Assembly (NCBI GenBank): GCA_019508105.1
Contig: JAEKMB010000052.1
Coordinates: 1 to 9,840 of the forward strand
Length of the DNA stretch: 9,840 nucleotides
Direction of reading: 5' to 3'
Origin: Alphaproteobacteria bacterium
GTDB lineage: Bacteria > Pseudomonadota > Alphaproteobacteria > Micropepsales > Micropepsaceae
Below, piece after piece: positions 1-6,434 of this stretch. The notes under the pieces were generated by a model. The model was not told the DNA's origin. It saw only the letters and a list, made by a program, of their open reading frames with translations, and made no database searches. A program made the position numbers and the translations under genes. Numbering within the stretch: position 1 is the stretch's first letter; each line of letters starts with the position of its first letter.

Positions 1-2
1 AA

Positions 3-1199
3 CAGCGGGTGGAAATCCAGATCCGCACCCAGGACATGCACGACATTGCCGAGCGCGGCGTCGCCGCCCATTGGCGCTACCGCGAGCATGTGCCGGAAGC
101 CGGCAAGGAAGACAGCGTCACCTATGGTTGGCTGCGCGACATGGTGGATCTTCTGGAGCGCGGCGACAGCGCCGAGGAGGTGCTGGAACATTCGCGCCTG
201 GCCATGTACCAGGACCAGGTTTTCTGCTTCACGCCCAAAGGTTCGCTGATTTCTCTGCCGCGCGGCGCCACGCCGATCGATTTCGCCTATGCGGTGCATA
301 CCGACATGGGCAACAACGCGGTGGGCGCCAAGGTCAATGGCAACCATGCGCCGCTGCACACGCCCTTGAAGAATGGCGACCAGGTGGAAATCATCACCAC
401 CAAGGATTCTTCGCCCTCGCCGATGTGGGAGCAGTTCGTGGTCACGGGACGGGCGCGGGCCGAGATCCGCCGCTTCCTGCGCCATGCCCAGCGCGACGAG
501 CATGTCCGCTTCGGCCGCAAGATCCTGGAAAAGACCTTTGCCGATGAAGGGCGCGAACTCACCGACAAGGGCATCGAGGGCGTGGCCAAGAAGCTGCGCC
601 TGGCGCGGGCCGAGGACGTCTTCGCCGATGTGGGCCGGGGCGCGCTGCGCGGCCATGAAGTCTTGCAGGCGGTGTTTCCGGAACTGAAGCGCGCCGGCAA
701 GGTTTCCAAGAAATCCAAGACCGGCGGGGTCAAGCCGATCTCCATCCGCGGCTTGACCGAGGGTATCTCCTACACTTTGGGCCAGTGCTGCCACCCCCTG
801 CCGGGCGATCGCATTGTAGGGATCAACACCCCGGGCGAGGGGCTGGTGATCCACACCATCGACTGCGCCGAGCTGGACAAGGCCCATGACATGAATGACT
901 GGCTGGATGTGGGCTGGGGCCTGGGCGCCTCGGACATGGGCCTGTCGGTGGCGCGCATCCTGGTGCGGGTGAAGAATGCGCCCGGGAGCCTGGCCACCGC
1001 CATGTCGGCCATCGCCGCCAATGGCGGCAACATCTTCAACATGAAGGTGACCAACCGCAATCCACTGTTCTTTGAGTTCATCGTGGATGTGGAAGTGCGC
1101 GACGTGGCGCATTTGCAGAACATCCTGGGCGCGCTACGGGTGTCGGACGCGGTCGAATCGGTTGACCGCGTGCGTGAGGCCGAAGGAGCAGTGCATTGA
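3..1199 (+). CDS. rsh: RelA/SpoT-family (p)ppGpp synthetase/hydrolase, 5'-truncated
   Basis: The frame is open from the left edge, so the N-terminal hydrolase and most of the synthetase domain lie outside the window. The first residues read EIQIRTQDMHDIAERGVAAHW, the conserved end of the RelA/SpoT synthetase domain. Numbering from the GTG at position 9, a TGS domain follows at about residues 70-132 (VFCFTPKG start, NGDQVEI end). After a helical region comes the Cys/His zinc-finger-like module (C260, C261, H262, H282, C286). A C-terminal ACT domain covers about 314-390. The family makes and degrades (p)ppGpp in the cytoplasm in response to starvation; TGS and ACT sense ribosome and metabolic state. 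One Rsh is usual in alphaproteobacteria, hence the symbol, but relA or spoT naming would also fit. The TGA at 1197-1199 overlaps the TTG of the next small frame. The visible part shows no damage. Confidence 0.96.
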   Translation, partial: QRVEIQIRTQDMHDIAERGVAAHWRYREHVPEAGKEDSVTYGWLRDMVDLLERGDSAEEVLEHSRLAMYQDQVFCFTPKGSLISLPRGATPIDFAYAVHTDMGNNAVGAKVNGNHAPLHTPLKNGDQVEIITTKDSSPSPMWEQFVVTGRARAEIRRFLRHAQRDEHVRFGRKILEKTFADEGRELTDKGIEGVAKKLRLARAEDVFADVGRGALRGHEVLQAVFPELKRAGKVSKKSKTGGVKPISIRGLTEGISYTLGQCCHPLPGDRIVGINTPGEGLVIHTIDCAELDKAHDMNDWLDVGWGLGASDMGLSVARILVRVKNAPGSLATAMSAIAANGGNIFNMKVTNRNPLFFEFIVDVEVRDVAHLQNILGALRVSDAVESVDRVREAEGAVH

Positions 1200-1306
1200 T
1201 CGAGTCCATCTTCGGGCTGGCTTTCACTGCCGCTTGGGAGTGGCTTTTCACGCGCCCCTTCCGCTGGATTGGAAAGTGGGCGCATCCGGATCAGAGGAAT
1301 AAATGA
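1196..1306 (+). CDS. Small tryptophan-rich ORF between rsh and pyrE (36 codons, TTG start)
   Basis: I do not recognise a family. A TTG at 1196-1198 overlaps the rsh stop codon and is preceded, 7 nt upstream, by AAGGAG (1183-1188), one of the best Shine-Dalgarno sequences in the window. The frame runs 36 codons to a TGA at 1304-1306 that overlaps the pyrE ATG (1303), so 4-nt overlaps join it to both neighbours. The protein begins MIESIFGLAFTAAWEWLF and ends in a polar, basic tail (KWAHPDQRNK). It has four Trp and four Phe in 36 residues. The N-terminal half could be a short membrane or amphipathic helix. It could be a real miniprotein, or a leader whose job is to carry ribosomes from rsh to pyrE. 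The strong Shine-Dalgarno sequence and double overlap favour translation; no function can be assigned. Confidence 0.5.
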   Translation: MIESIFGLAFTAAWEWLFTRPFRWIGKWAHPDQRNK

Positions 1307-1887
1307 ACGTCGAACAAGTTCTCAATGAATTCAAGAAGTCCGGCGCGTTGCTGGAAGGTCATTTCATCCTGTCCTCGGGCCTGCATTCCGACAAGTTTTT
1401 GCAGAAGGCGCTGGTATTCCAGGATGCCAAGCGCACCGCCAAGCTGTGCAAGGCGCTGGCGGCGAAAGTGAAGAAGGAAGTCGCAGACGAAATCACCGCC
1501 ATCGTCTCCCCGGCGGTGGGCGGCATCGTGCCGGGCTATGAGATGGGCCGCCAGATGGGCCTGCCGGCCATGTATGTCGAGCGTGTGGACGGCGAGTTCC
1601 AGCTGCGCCGCAACTTCACCCTGAAAAAGGGCCAGAAGGTGCTGATGGTGGAAGACATTGTCTCCACCGGTGTCTCCAGCCGTGAATGCATCGCCGCCAT
1701 CAAGAAAATGGGCGCCAAGGTGGTGGCCGCCTGCTGCCTGATCGACCGTTCCGGCGGCAGCGCCAAGGTCGGCGTGCCGCTGATCGCGCTGGCGGAATGG
1801 AAAGTGCAGGCCTGGCCGGCCGACAAGCTGCCGCCGCACCTGCGCAACAAGCCCGCGGTGAAGCCGGGGAGCAGAGGGCTGGCGTGA
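1303..1887 (+). CDS. pyrE: Orotate phosphoribosyltransferase
   Basis: This 194-residue cytoplasmic enzyme transfers the phosphoribosyl group of PRPP to orotate, giving OMP in de novo UMP synthesis. The PRPP-binding signature VLMVEDIVSTGVSS lies at residues 113-126, with the acidic pair E117/D118. The N-terminus FILSSGLHSDKFLQKALV (21-38) is typical of the short bacterial OPRT branch common in alphaproteobacteria and Thermus. SPAVGGIVPG (69-78) and YVERVDGEF (91-99) are further conserved blocks. Length matches that branch (about 190-195). The ATG at 1303 has GAGGA (1294-1298) 4 nt upstream and overlaps the stop of the preceding small ORF, so translation is probably coupled to rsh. The gene ends at a TGA, followed by a repeat-containing gap. 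Confidence 0.97.
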   Translation: MNVEQVLNEFKKSGALLEGHFILSSGLHSDKFLQKALVFQDAKRTAKLCKALAAKVKKEVADEITAIVSPAVGGIVPGYEMGRQMGLPAMYVERVDGEFQLRRNFTLKKGQKVLMVEDIVSTGVSSRECIAAIKKMGAKVVAACCLIDRSGGSAKVGVPLIALAEWKVQAWPADKLPPHLRNKPAVKPGSRGLA

Positions 1888-1894
1888 GCTAAAT

Positions 1895-2025
1895 TGTCAT
1901 GGCCCCCGGAGTGCGGGCCACCCAGTTGGGCGTATGACGGGATAATTGAGGAATGAAATATCGACCCAAAATTTTTGACGCTGGCGTGGCGTCACCTGGG
2001 TGGCCCGCATTTGCGGGCCATGACA
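1895..2025. repeat. Paired inverted palindromic repeats (REP/BIME-like), copy A
   Basis: Two inverted arms, 1895-1925 (31 nt) and 1996-2025 (30 nt), flank a 70-nt spacer. They share an exact outer 11-mer (TGTCATGGCCC and complement) and an exact inner 14-mer (TGCGGGCCACCCAG and complement), differing only in the centre. Each arm is itself palindromic. The right arm has an 8-bp stem at 2002-2019; the left has a 5-bp stem around CGGAGTG. The arms could fold separately or pair with each other into a long stem in the pyrE-pdxJ transcript. The spacer also contains a perfect 6-bp inverted repeat, TGACGC/GCGTCA (1976-1981, 1989-1994). The same sequence family recurs at 6307-6409. This structure resembles REP/BIME elements mobilised by RAYT-type transposases; that identity is inferred, and no transposase is present here. 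Confidence 0.85.
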
Positions 2026-2053
2026 CCTTTAATGCCTGTGAAACGCGCGCGTC

Positions 2054-2773
2054 ATGACCAAGCTCCGCCTGGGCGTCAACATCGATCACGTCGCCACGGT
2101 GCGCAACGCCCGCGGCGGCGACAATCCTGATCCGGTGCGCGCCGCGATCCTGGCGGCGCAAGCGGGCGCGGACGGCATTACCGCCCATCTGCGTGAGGAT
2201 CGGCGGCATATCTCCGACGATGACATTGACCGGCTGACCCGGGCGCTGACCATCCCGCTTAACCTGGAAATGGCAGCCACCGACGAGATGGCGGCGATTG
2301 CGCGGAGGGCCAAACCGCACGCCGCCTGCATCGTCCCGGAGAAGCGCGAGGAGCGCACCACCGAAGGCGGCATTGACGCCGCCGGCCAGCACAACCGGCT
2401 GGCGCCCATCGTGGGCGCACTGGTCAAAGCCAATATCCGCGTCTCCATGTTCATCGAAGCGGACCGCCGCCAGCTTGACGCCTCCAAGGCGCTGGGCGCG
2501 CCGGTGGTGGAGCTGCACACCGGCGCTTATGCGCACAATCCGCAAGGCGCCGAGCTGGACCGTCTCCGCGACGCCGCCGCCTATGGCCACCGCATCGGGC
2601 TGGAAGTCCATGCCGGCCATGGCCTGACCTTCGACAATGTCAAACCCGTGGCTGCGATCCCGGAAATCCGCGAACTCAATATCGGCCATTTTCTGGTCGG
2701 CGAGGCGGTGTTCATCGGTCTTGAGGCCTCGATCCGCCGGATGCGCGCCCTGATGGATGAAGCACGGACATGA
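2054..2773 (+). CDS. pdxJ: Pyridoxine 5'-phosphate synthase
   Basis: This 239-residue cytoplasmic TIM-barrel enzyme condenses 1-deoxy-D-xylulose 5-phosphate with 3-amino-2-oxopropyl phosphate to give pyridoxine 5'-phosphate, the last ring-forming step of the DXP-dependent vitamin B6 pathway. Family landmarks are all present: [15 protein letters not shown] (8-22), [12 protein letters not shown] with H45, R47 and R50, LEMA with E72, ELHTG (153-157), HAGHGL (186-191) and [12 protein letters not shown] (207-218). Length is that of the family. The ATG at 2054 is the only usable start: an in-frame TGA lies at 2039-2041. No convincing Shine-Dalgarno sequence precedes it. The stop overlaps the acpS ATG by 4 nt (ATGA), the usual pdxJ-acpS coupling in proteobacteria. 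Confidence 0.98.
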   Translation: MTKLRLGVNIDHVATVRNARGGDNPDPVRAAILAAQAGADGITAHLREDRRHISDDDIDRLTRALTIPLNLEMAATDEMAAIARRAKPHAACIVPEKREERTTEGGIDAAGQHNRLAPIVGALVKANIRVSMFIEADRRQLDASKALGAPVVELHTGAYAHNPQGAELDRLRDAAAYGHRIGLEVHAGHGLTFDNVKPVAAIPEIRELNIGHFLVGEAVFIGLEASIRRMRALMDEART

Positions 2774-3168
2774 TCCTGGGCCTGGGCAACGACCTGATCG
2801 ACATCCGCCGCATCGAAAAGACTATTGCCGCCCATGGCGACCGCTTCCTGAACCGAATCTATACCGACATTGAGCGCGCCAAATCGGACCGCCGCGCCAA
2901 CCGCGCCGCTTCCTATGCCAAGCGCTTCGCCGCCAAGGAGGCCTGCGCCAAGGCATTGGGAACCGGGTTGAACCATGGCGTCTATTGGCGCGACATGGGC
3001 GTTGTGAATATGCCCGGCGGCAAACCCACCATGGCCCTGAGCGGCGGCGCCCTGAAAAGACTGGAAAAAATGACGCCGCCCGGCCACCATGCCCAGATCG
3101 ACCTGACCATCACTGATGATTTCCCACTGGCCCAGGCCATTGTCATCATCTCGGCGGTCAAAGATTAA
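2770..3168 (+). CDS. acpS: Holo-[acyl-carrier-protein] synthase
   Basis: AcpS is the group I phosphopantetheinyl transferase that moves 4'-phosphopantetheine from CoA to the serine of apo-ACP, activating it for fatty acid synthesis. The 132-residue protein has both metal/CoA-binding signatures: [13 protein letters not shown], with D8, and [16 protein letters not shown], with E57 (equivalent to D9 and E58 of the E. coli enzyme). The typical GKPTMALSG segment and a C-terminal core strand (AIVIISAV) follow. Length is normal. The start overlaps the pdxJ stop, so the two are probably translated together. It ends with TAA, 67 nt before lepB. Nothing unusual was seen. Confidence 0.97.
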   Translation: MILGLGNDLIDIRRIEKTIAAHGDRFLNRIYTDIERAKSDRRANRAASYAKRFAAKEACAKALGTGLNHGVYWRDMGVVNMPGGKPTMALSGGALKRLEKMTPPGHHAQIDLTITDDFPLAQAIVIISAVKD

Positions 3169-3179
3169 TCCCTAACTCC

Positions 3180-3208
3180 TTGACAGCAGGGGCCTATCCC
3201 CCTTTTGT
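3180..3208 (+). promoter_or_regulatory. Possible weak promoter ahead of lepB
   Basis: A perfect -35 hexamer TTGACA (3180-3185) is followed, 17 nt later, by TTTTGT (3203-3208), which matches only three of six -10 positions. It lies in the 67-nt acpS-lepB gap, 28 nt before the lepB start. The exact -35 and correct spacing make it worth recording, but the poor -10 keeps confidence low. It could give lepB-rnc-era-recO transcription independent of pdxJ-acpS. Confidence 0.25.
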
Positions 3209-3235
3209 CCCGCCCAGCAAATCGGACCAGCACAA

Positions 3236-4000
3236 ATGACGGACACCAAGATGGCGGCCAAGCAGCAGCAGGGGGAATCCTGGGGGGAACTCGCCAAGAC
3301 GGTGATCTATGCCGGCCTGATCGCCGTAGTGATCCGCACTTTCCTGTTCCAGCCGTTCAACATTCCGTCGGGCTCGATGGAGAACACGCTGCTGATCGGC
3401 GATTACCTGTTCGTGGAGAAATTCTCCTATGGCTATAGCCGCTACACTTTCCCGTTCGGCGCCTGGCCGGTCGGCGACAAGCTGCATGGCCGCTTCATGG
3501 GCAGCTCACCCCAGCGCGGCGATGTGGTGGTGTTCAAGTTTCCGCAGGACAATTCCACCGACTTCATCAAGCGCGTGATCGGCTTGCCGGGCGATCGCGT
3601 CCAGATGATCAATGACGTGCTCTATCTCAACGGCAAGCCGGTGCCGCGCGAGCGGGTGGCGGACTATGTCGGCAACCTGGACGGCGAGGAGGGTCACTGG
3701 ACCCAGTATCGCGAGACCCTGCCGGGCGGCAAAAGCTATGTCACCATCGACAAGACCACGGACGGCCCGCTGGACAATACCGAAGTGTTCACCGTGCCGG
3801 CCGGCCATTACTTCATGATGGGCGACAACCGCGACAACAGCGATGACAGCCGCGAGGCGGTGGGCTTTGTGCCGGCCGACAATCTGGAAGGCAAGGCGCT
3901 GTTCCGTTTCTTCTCCACCGACGGCTCGGCCCGCTTCTGGGAAGTGTGGAAATGGCCGTTCGCGGTGCGCTATTCGCGCCTCCTGACGCTTGTGAAGTGA
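3236..4000 (+). CDS. lepB: Signal peptidase I
   Basis: LepB is the membrane-bound Ser/Lys-dyad protease that removes signal peptides from exported proteins. In this 254-residue protein a short polar N-terminus is followed by one transmembrane helix at about residues 22-39. The catalytic domain is expected to face the periplasm. Box B, PSGSMENTLLIGD, places the nucleophile at S47. DFIKRVIGLPGD gives the general base K112. Box E, GDNRDNSDDSR (196-206), is intact. There is one transmembrane helix rather than the two of E. coli LepB, as is common outside the enterics. The ATG at 3236 has only a weak Shine-Dalgarno sequence; an internal in-frame ATG (3251) would lose five residues. The TGA at 3998-4000 overlaps the GTG start of rnc. 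Confidence 0.97.
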   Translation: MTDTKMAAKQQQGESWGELAKTVIYAGLIAVVIRTFLFQPFNIPSGSMENTLLIGDYLFVEKFSYGYSRYTFPFGAWPVGDKLHGRFMGSSPQRGDVVVFKFPQDNSTDFIKRVIGLPGDRVQMINDVLYLNGKPVPRERVADYVGNLDGEEGHWTQYRETLPGGKSYVTIDKTTDGPLDNTEVFTVPAGHYFMMGDNRDNSDDSREAVGFVPADNLEGKALFRFFSTDGSARFWEVWKWPFAVRYSRLLTLVK

Positions 4001-4610
4001 CGTTGAGCGTCTCTGAAAAGCTCGGCTACAGCTTCCGGGACGGCGATCTTCTCAAGCGCGCTTTGACCCATGCCGGAGCCAATTCCGCCAACTCCAATGA
4101 GCGGCTGGAATTTCTGGGCGACCGGGTGCTGGCGCTGGTGGTGGCCGAGACTCTCTATCAACGCTATCCGGACGAGGACGAAGGCGCGCTGACCCGGCGG
4201 GTGCATAGCCTGGTGCGCTGGGAAGCCTGCGCCAGGGTGGGCGAGGAGATCGGCCTGTGGGATCATCTGGTGCTGACCCGCTCGGAAGCGGCGGGCGGCC
4301 GGGCGCGCGGCCCCATCCTGGGCAGCGCGCTGGAAGCGGTGATCGCGGCGCTGTATCTCGATGGCGGTCTGGAAGTCGCGATGCCAAGACCAGGCTGCAG
4401 GAATGGGCGCAAGGCCGCGGCAAGGAGTCCGCCGCGCCGGTCTATACTTTGAAAGAACAGGCCGGGCCAGACCATGCGCCGCGCTTTGTGGTCGAGGCGC
4501 GGGTGAGCGGCATCGCGCCGGCGACGGGCGAGGGCGGCTCCAAGCGCCAGGCCGAACAGGATGCAGCGGCCAAATTGCTGGCGGCAGTGGCGCCCGGAGA
4601 GACGACATGA
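3997..4610 (+). pseudogene. rnc: Ribonuclease III, frameshifted with internal deletion and a lost catalytic Asp
   Basis: RNase III cleaves double-stranded RNA and processes rRNA precursors. From the GTG at 3997 (4-nt overlap with lepB) the frame encodes the nuclease domain, including NERLEFLGDRVL (34-45; E38 and D42). It continues to GGLEVA (residue 128), then shifts to unrelated residues and stops at TGA 4450-4452. A complete double-stranded-RNA-binding domain resumes in the -1 frame: DAKTRLQEW from 4380, then GSKRQAEQDAAAKLL, ending at TGA 4608-4610. Family members have about 20-25 residues between these points, so a non-triplet deletion of roughly 65 nt near 4378-4380 fits best. In addition, the ILADAxEA metal-binding motif reads ILGSALEA, with S110 where Asp is expected; E113 is kept. 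No slippery heptamer is visible at the junction. A TTG at 4003 is an alternative start. Loss of function is inferred; an assembly error could explain the shift but not the Asp-to-Ser change. Confidence 0.85.
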
Positions 4611-5527
4611 CCAGCCGCTGCGGCTTTGCCGCCATCATCGGGGCGCCCAATGCCGGTAAGTCCACGCTGATCAATGCGCTGGTGGGCTCCAAGGTCGCCA
4701 TCGTCAGTCCCAAGGTTCAGACCACCCGCATGCCGGTGCGCGGCATCGCCATGGCCGGCGAGACCCAGATCGTGTTCGTGGACACGCCCGGCATCTTCCG
4801 GCCGCGCCGGCGGCTGGACCGCGCCATGGTCACCAGCGCCTGGTCGGGTGCGGAAGATGCTGATGCCGTGCTGCTGATCGTGGACGCCGCCGACCTGGCG
4901 GCCGATGCCAACAGTCCCGGGGCGCGAGACACCCGCGCCATCCTGGAAGGCCTGAAAGACGGCAAGGCCAAGAAGAAGGCGCTGATCCTCAACAAGATCG
5001 ACGGCATGAAGCGCACCGACCTTTTGCCGTTGGTCGAGCGTTTCCATGCCGAAGGCGTGTTCGAGGACGTGTTCCTGATCTCGGCCCTGAAAGGCGAGGG
5101 GGTGGGCGATGTCGCCGCGTGGGTGGCGTCCCGCATGCCGGAGGGACCGTGGCTTTACCCGGAAGACCAGGCCGCCGACATTCCGTCGCGCCTGCTGGCG
5201 GCCGAAGTTACGCGCGAGAAAATCTATCTCAGGCTGCACGACGAACTGCCCTATTCCAGCGCGGTGGAAACCGAGAAATGGGAAGAACGCCGCGATGGCT
5301 CGGTCAAGATCGACCAAGTGATCTTTGTCCAGCGCGAGGGCCAGAAGGCGATTGTGCTGGGCAAGGGCGGCCAGACCATCAAGACCATCGGCGCCCTGGC
5401 GCGCGAAGAGCTGGAGACCCTGTTCGGCCGCCGGGTGCATCTCTTTCTGTTCGTCAAAGTGCGCGAGGACTGGGCCGAGAATAGCGAGCATTACAAGGAA
5501 ATCGGGCTCGATTTCCCCAATGAGTAG
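4607..5527 (+). CDS. era: GTPase Era, 16S rRNA-binding ribosome assembly factor
   Basis: Era binds the 3' end of 16S rRNA and couples GTP hydrolysis to 30S subunit maturation; it is usually essential. The 306-residue protein has all motifs: G1 GAPNAGKST (12-20), the switch I segment QTTRMPVRG (38-46), G3 DTPG (59-62), G4 NKID (129-132) and G5 SALKGEG (159-165). A C-terminal KH domain follows, with GKGGQTIK (252-259) and the conserved WAENSEHYKEIG end (289-300). The ATG at 4607 has GGAGA (4596-4600) 6 nt upstream and overlaps the rnc stop, so this start is secure. Because the shifted rnc frame now ends at 4452, era probably relies on its own Shine-Dalgarno sequence rather than coupling. recO follows with no gap. 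Confidence 0.98.
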   Translation: MTSRCGFAAIIGAPNAGKSTLINALVGSKVAIVSPKVQTTRMPVRGIAMAGETQIVFVDTPGIFRPRRRLDRAMVTSAWSGAEDADAVLLIVDAADLAADANSPGARDTRAILEGLKDGKAKKKALILNKIDGMKRTDLLPLVERFHAEGVFEDVFLISALKGEGVGDVAAWVASRMPEGPWLYPEDQAADIPSRLLAAEVTREKIYLRLHDELPYSSAVETEKWEERRDGSVKIDQVIFVQREGQKAIVLGKGGQTIKTIGALAREELETLFGRRVHLFLFVKVREDWAENSEHYKEIGLDFPNE

Positions 5528-6268
5528 ATGATGGAGTGGAGCGACGACGCCATTGTGCTGTCCTCCCGCGCCCATGGCGAAACGGGCGCGATCCTGGAAC
5601 TGCTGACCCGCGATCATGGCCGCCACGCCGGGCTGGTGCGGGGCGGTGCCTCGCGGCGGGTCAAGCCCAGCTTGCAGCCTGGCAATGGCGTGCATGTCCA
5701 ATGGCGGGCACGGCTGGAAGAACATCTGGGCAGCTTCACTTGCGAGTTGGCGCGGGCGCGGGCGGGCGAACTGATGGACAGCCGCGACGCGCTGGCCGGG
5801 CTCAATGCCTTCACCGCCGTCACAAGCGCCGCCATGCCGGAACGCGAGGCGCATGCCACTGTTTATGCCGGCGGCGAGATTCTGCTGGACGCGATGATGG
5901 CGGATGATGCGGCCCATTGGCTTCCCCTTTATGTGCGTTGGGAGGCGGGACTGCTGGAGGCGCTGGGCTTCGGCCTGGACCTCAGCGAATGTGCCGCGAC
6001 CGGCACAAGGGACGGCTTGACCTATGTTTCGCCCAGGACCGGCCGCGCGGTCTCGCGTGATGCCGCGGGCGTTTATGCCAGCCGCCTGTTCCGGCTGCCG
6101 GGATTCCTGCAGGGCAACGACAGCGAGGAAGCCCATGGCGATGAAGTGGCGGCCGGGCTGGCGCTGACCGGCCATTTTCTGCTGGAACGGGTTTTAAAGC
6201 CGCATGGCAAGGGTTTGCCGCCCGCCCGGCTGCGGTTGGACGCGATTGTGCTGCGCGAATCAGAATAG
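5528..6268 (+). CDS. recO: DNA repair protein RecO
   Basis: RecO works with RecR (and RecF) to load RecA onto SSB-coated single-stranded DNA in gap repair. The 246-residue product opens MMEWSDDAIVLSSRAHGETGA, followed by LVRGGASRR and LQPGNGVHVQWRARLEEHLG, the N-terminal OB-fold typical of alphaproteobacterial RecO. The C-terminal half is helical and includes YVSPRTGRAVS (about residues 164-174). In the region where some RecO proteins bind zinc, only one Cys is seen (SECAATG), so a zinc finger is unlikely. Two ATGs stand in tandem (5528 and 5531); the family usually begins MEW, so 5531 may be the true start. It begins immediately after the era stop codon. A hairpin at 6272-6296 may end the operon. 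Confidence 0.95.
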   Translation: MMEWSDDAIVLSSRAHGETGAILELLTRDHGRHAGLVRGGASRRVKPSLQPGNGVHVQWRARLEEHLGSFTCELARARAGELMDSRDALAGLNAFTAVTSAAMPEREAHATVYAGGEILLDAMMADDAAHWLPLYVRWEAGLLEALGFGLDLSECAATGTRDGLTYVSPRTGRAVSRDAAGVYASRLFRLPGFLQGNDSEEAHGDEVAAGLALTGHFLLERVLKPHGKGLPPARLRLDAIVLRESE

Positions 6269-6271
6269 TGT

Positions 6272-6299
6272 GGCCGCCAGTTCGCTGGGCGCGGCCTTT
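6272..6299 (+). terminator. Candidate intrinsic terminator after recO
   Basis: A hairpin begins 3 nt after the recO stop codon. GGCCG (6272-6276) pairs with CGGCC (6292-6296) and CCAG (6277-6280) with CTGG (6285-6288). The loop is TTCG, and a 3-nt bulge (6289-6291) lies on the right side. Three T residues follow. The strong GC stem and the very stable TTCG tetraloop suit a terminator, but the T tract is short, so read-through into parC is likely. Confidence 0.45.
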
Positions 6300-6306
6300 A
6301 ACAGGG

Positions 6307-6409
6307 TGTCATGGCCCGCAAATGCGGGCCAACCAGATGATGTCTGCGCCCTGATTTCAGGAATATCGCAAACCCACCTGGGTGGCCCACACTCCGGTGG
6401 GCCATGACA
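6307..6409. repeat. Paired inverted palindromic repeats (REP/BIME-like), copy B
   Basis: The arms lie at 6307-6336 (30 nt) and 6378-6409 (32 nt), around a 41-nt spacer. The left arm is identical at 29 of 30 positions to the complement of the right arm of copy A (1996-2025), including the GCAAATGC core. The right arm is the CGGAGTG-type arm found on the left in copy A. Each arm folds on itself: an 8-bp stem at 6313-6330, and a 7-bp stem GGCCCAC/GTGGGCC at 6384-6390 and 6397-6403. TGTCATGG heads face outward in both copies. The spacers share little beyond the words AGGAAT and ATATCG. The element sits between recO and parC and ends 25 nt before the parC start. Confidence 0.85.
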
Positions 6410-6434
6410 ATTTTATTTGGTCCGTGAGTAAAAA

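Noticed and set aside
2028..2033. TTTAAT, a five-of-six -10 match just before pdxJ.
   Set aside because: No -35-like hexamer lies 15-19 nt upstream; that position falls inside the palindromic repeat arm.
1888..2053. The pyrE-pdxJ and recO-parC gaps are both exactly 166 nt and both hold repeat pairs.
   Set aside because: Spacers, offsets and flanks differ (70 against 41 nt spacers, plus a hairpin only after recO), so the equal length is most likely coincidence.
3189..3206. GGGG...CCCC hairpin followed by TTTT in the acpS-lepB gap, resembling an attenuator or terminator.
   Set aside because: The stem is only 4 bp and the T run only four; this is expected often in GC-rich gaps.
4375..4383. Programmed -1 frameshifting as the explanation for split rnc.
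   Set aside because: There is no X-XXY-YYZ slippery heptamer at the GTC-GCG-ATG junction, and frameshifting would not supply the missing 20-25 residues.
4442..6175. A 577-codon open frame on the - strand across rnc, era and recO.
   Set aside because: It lies antisense to well-recognised genes, has the Gly/Ala/Arg/His-rich composition of a GC-driven shadow frame, and shows no recognisable domain.
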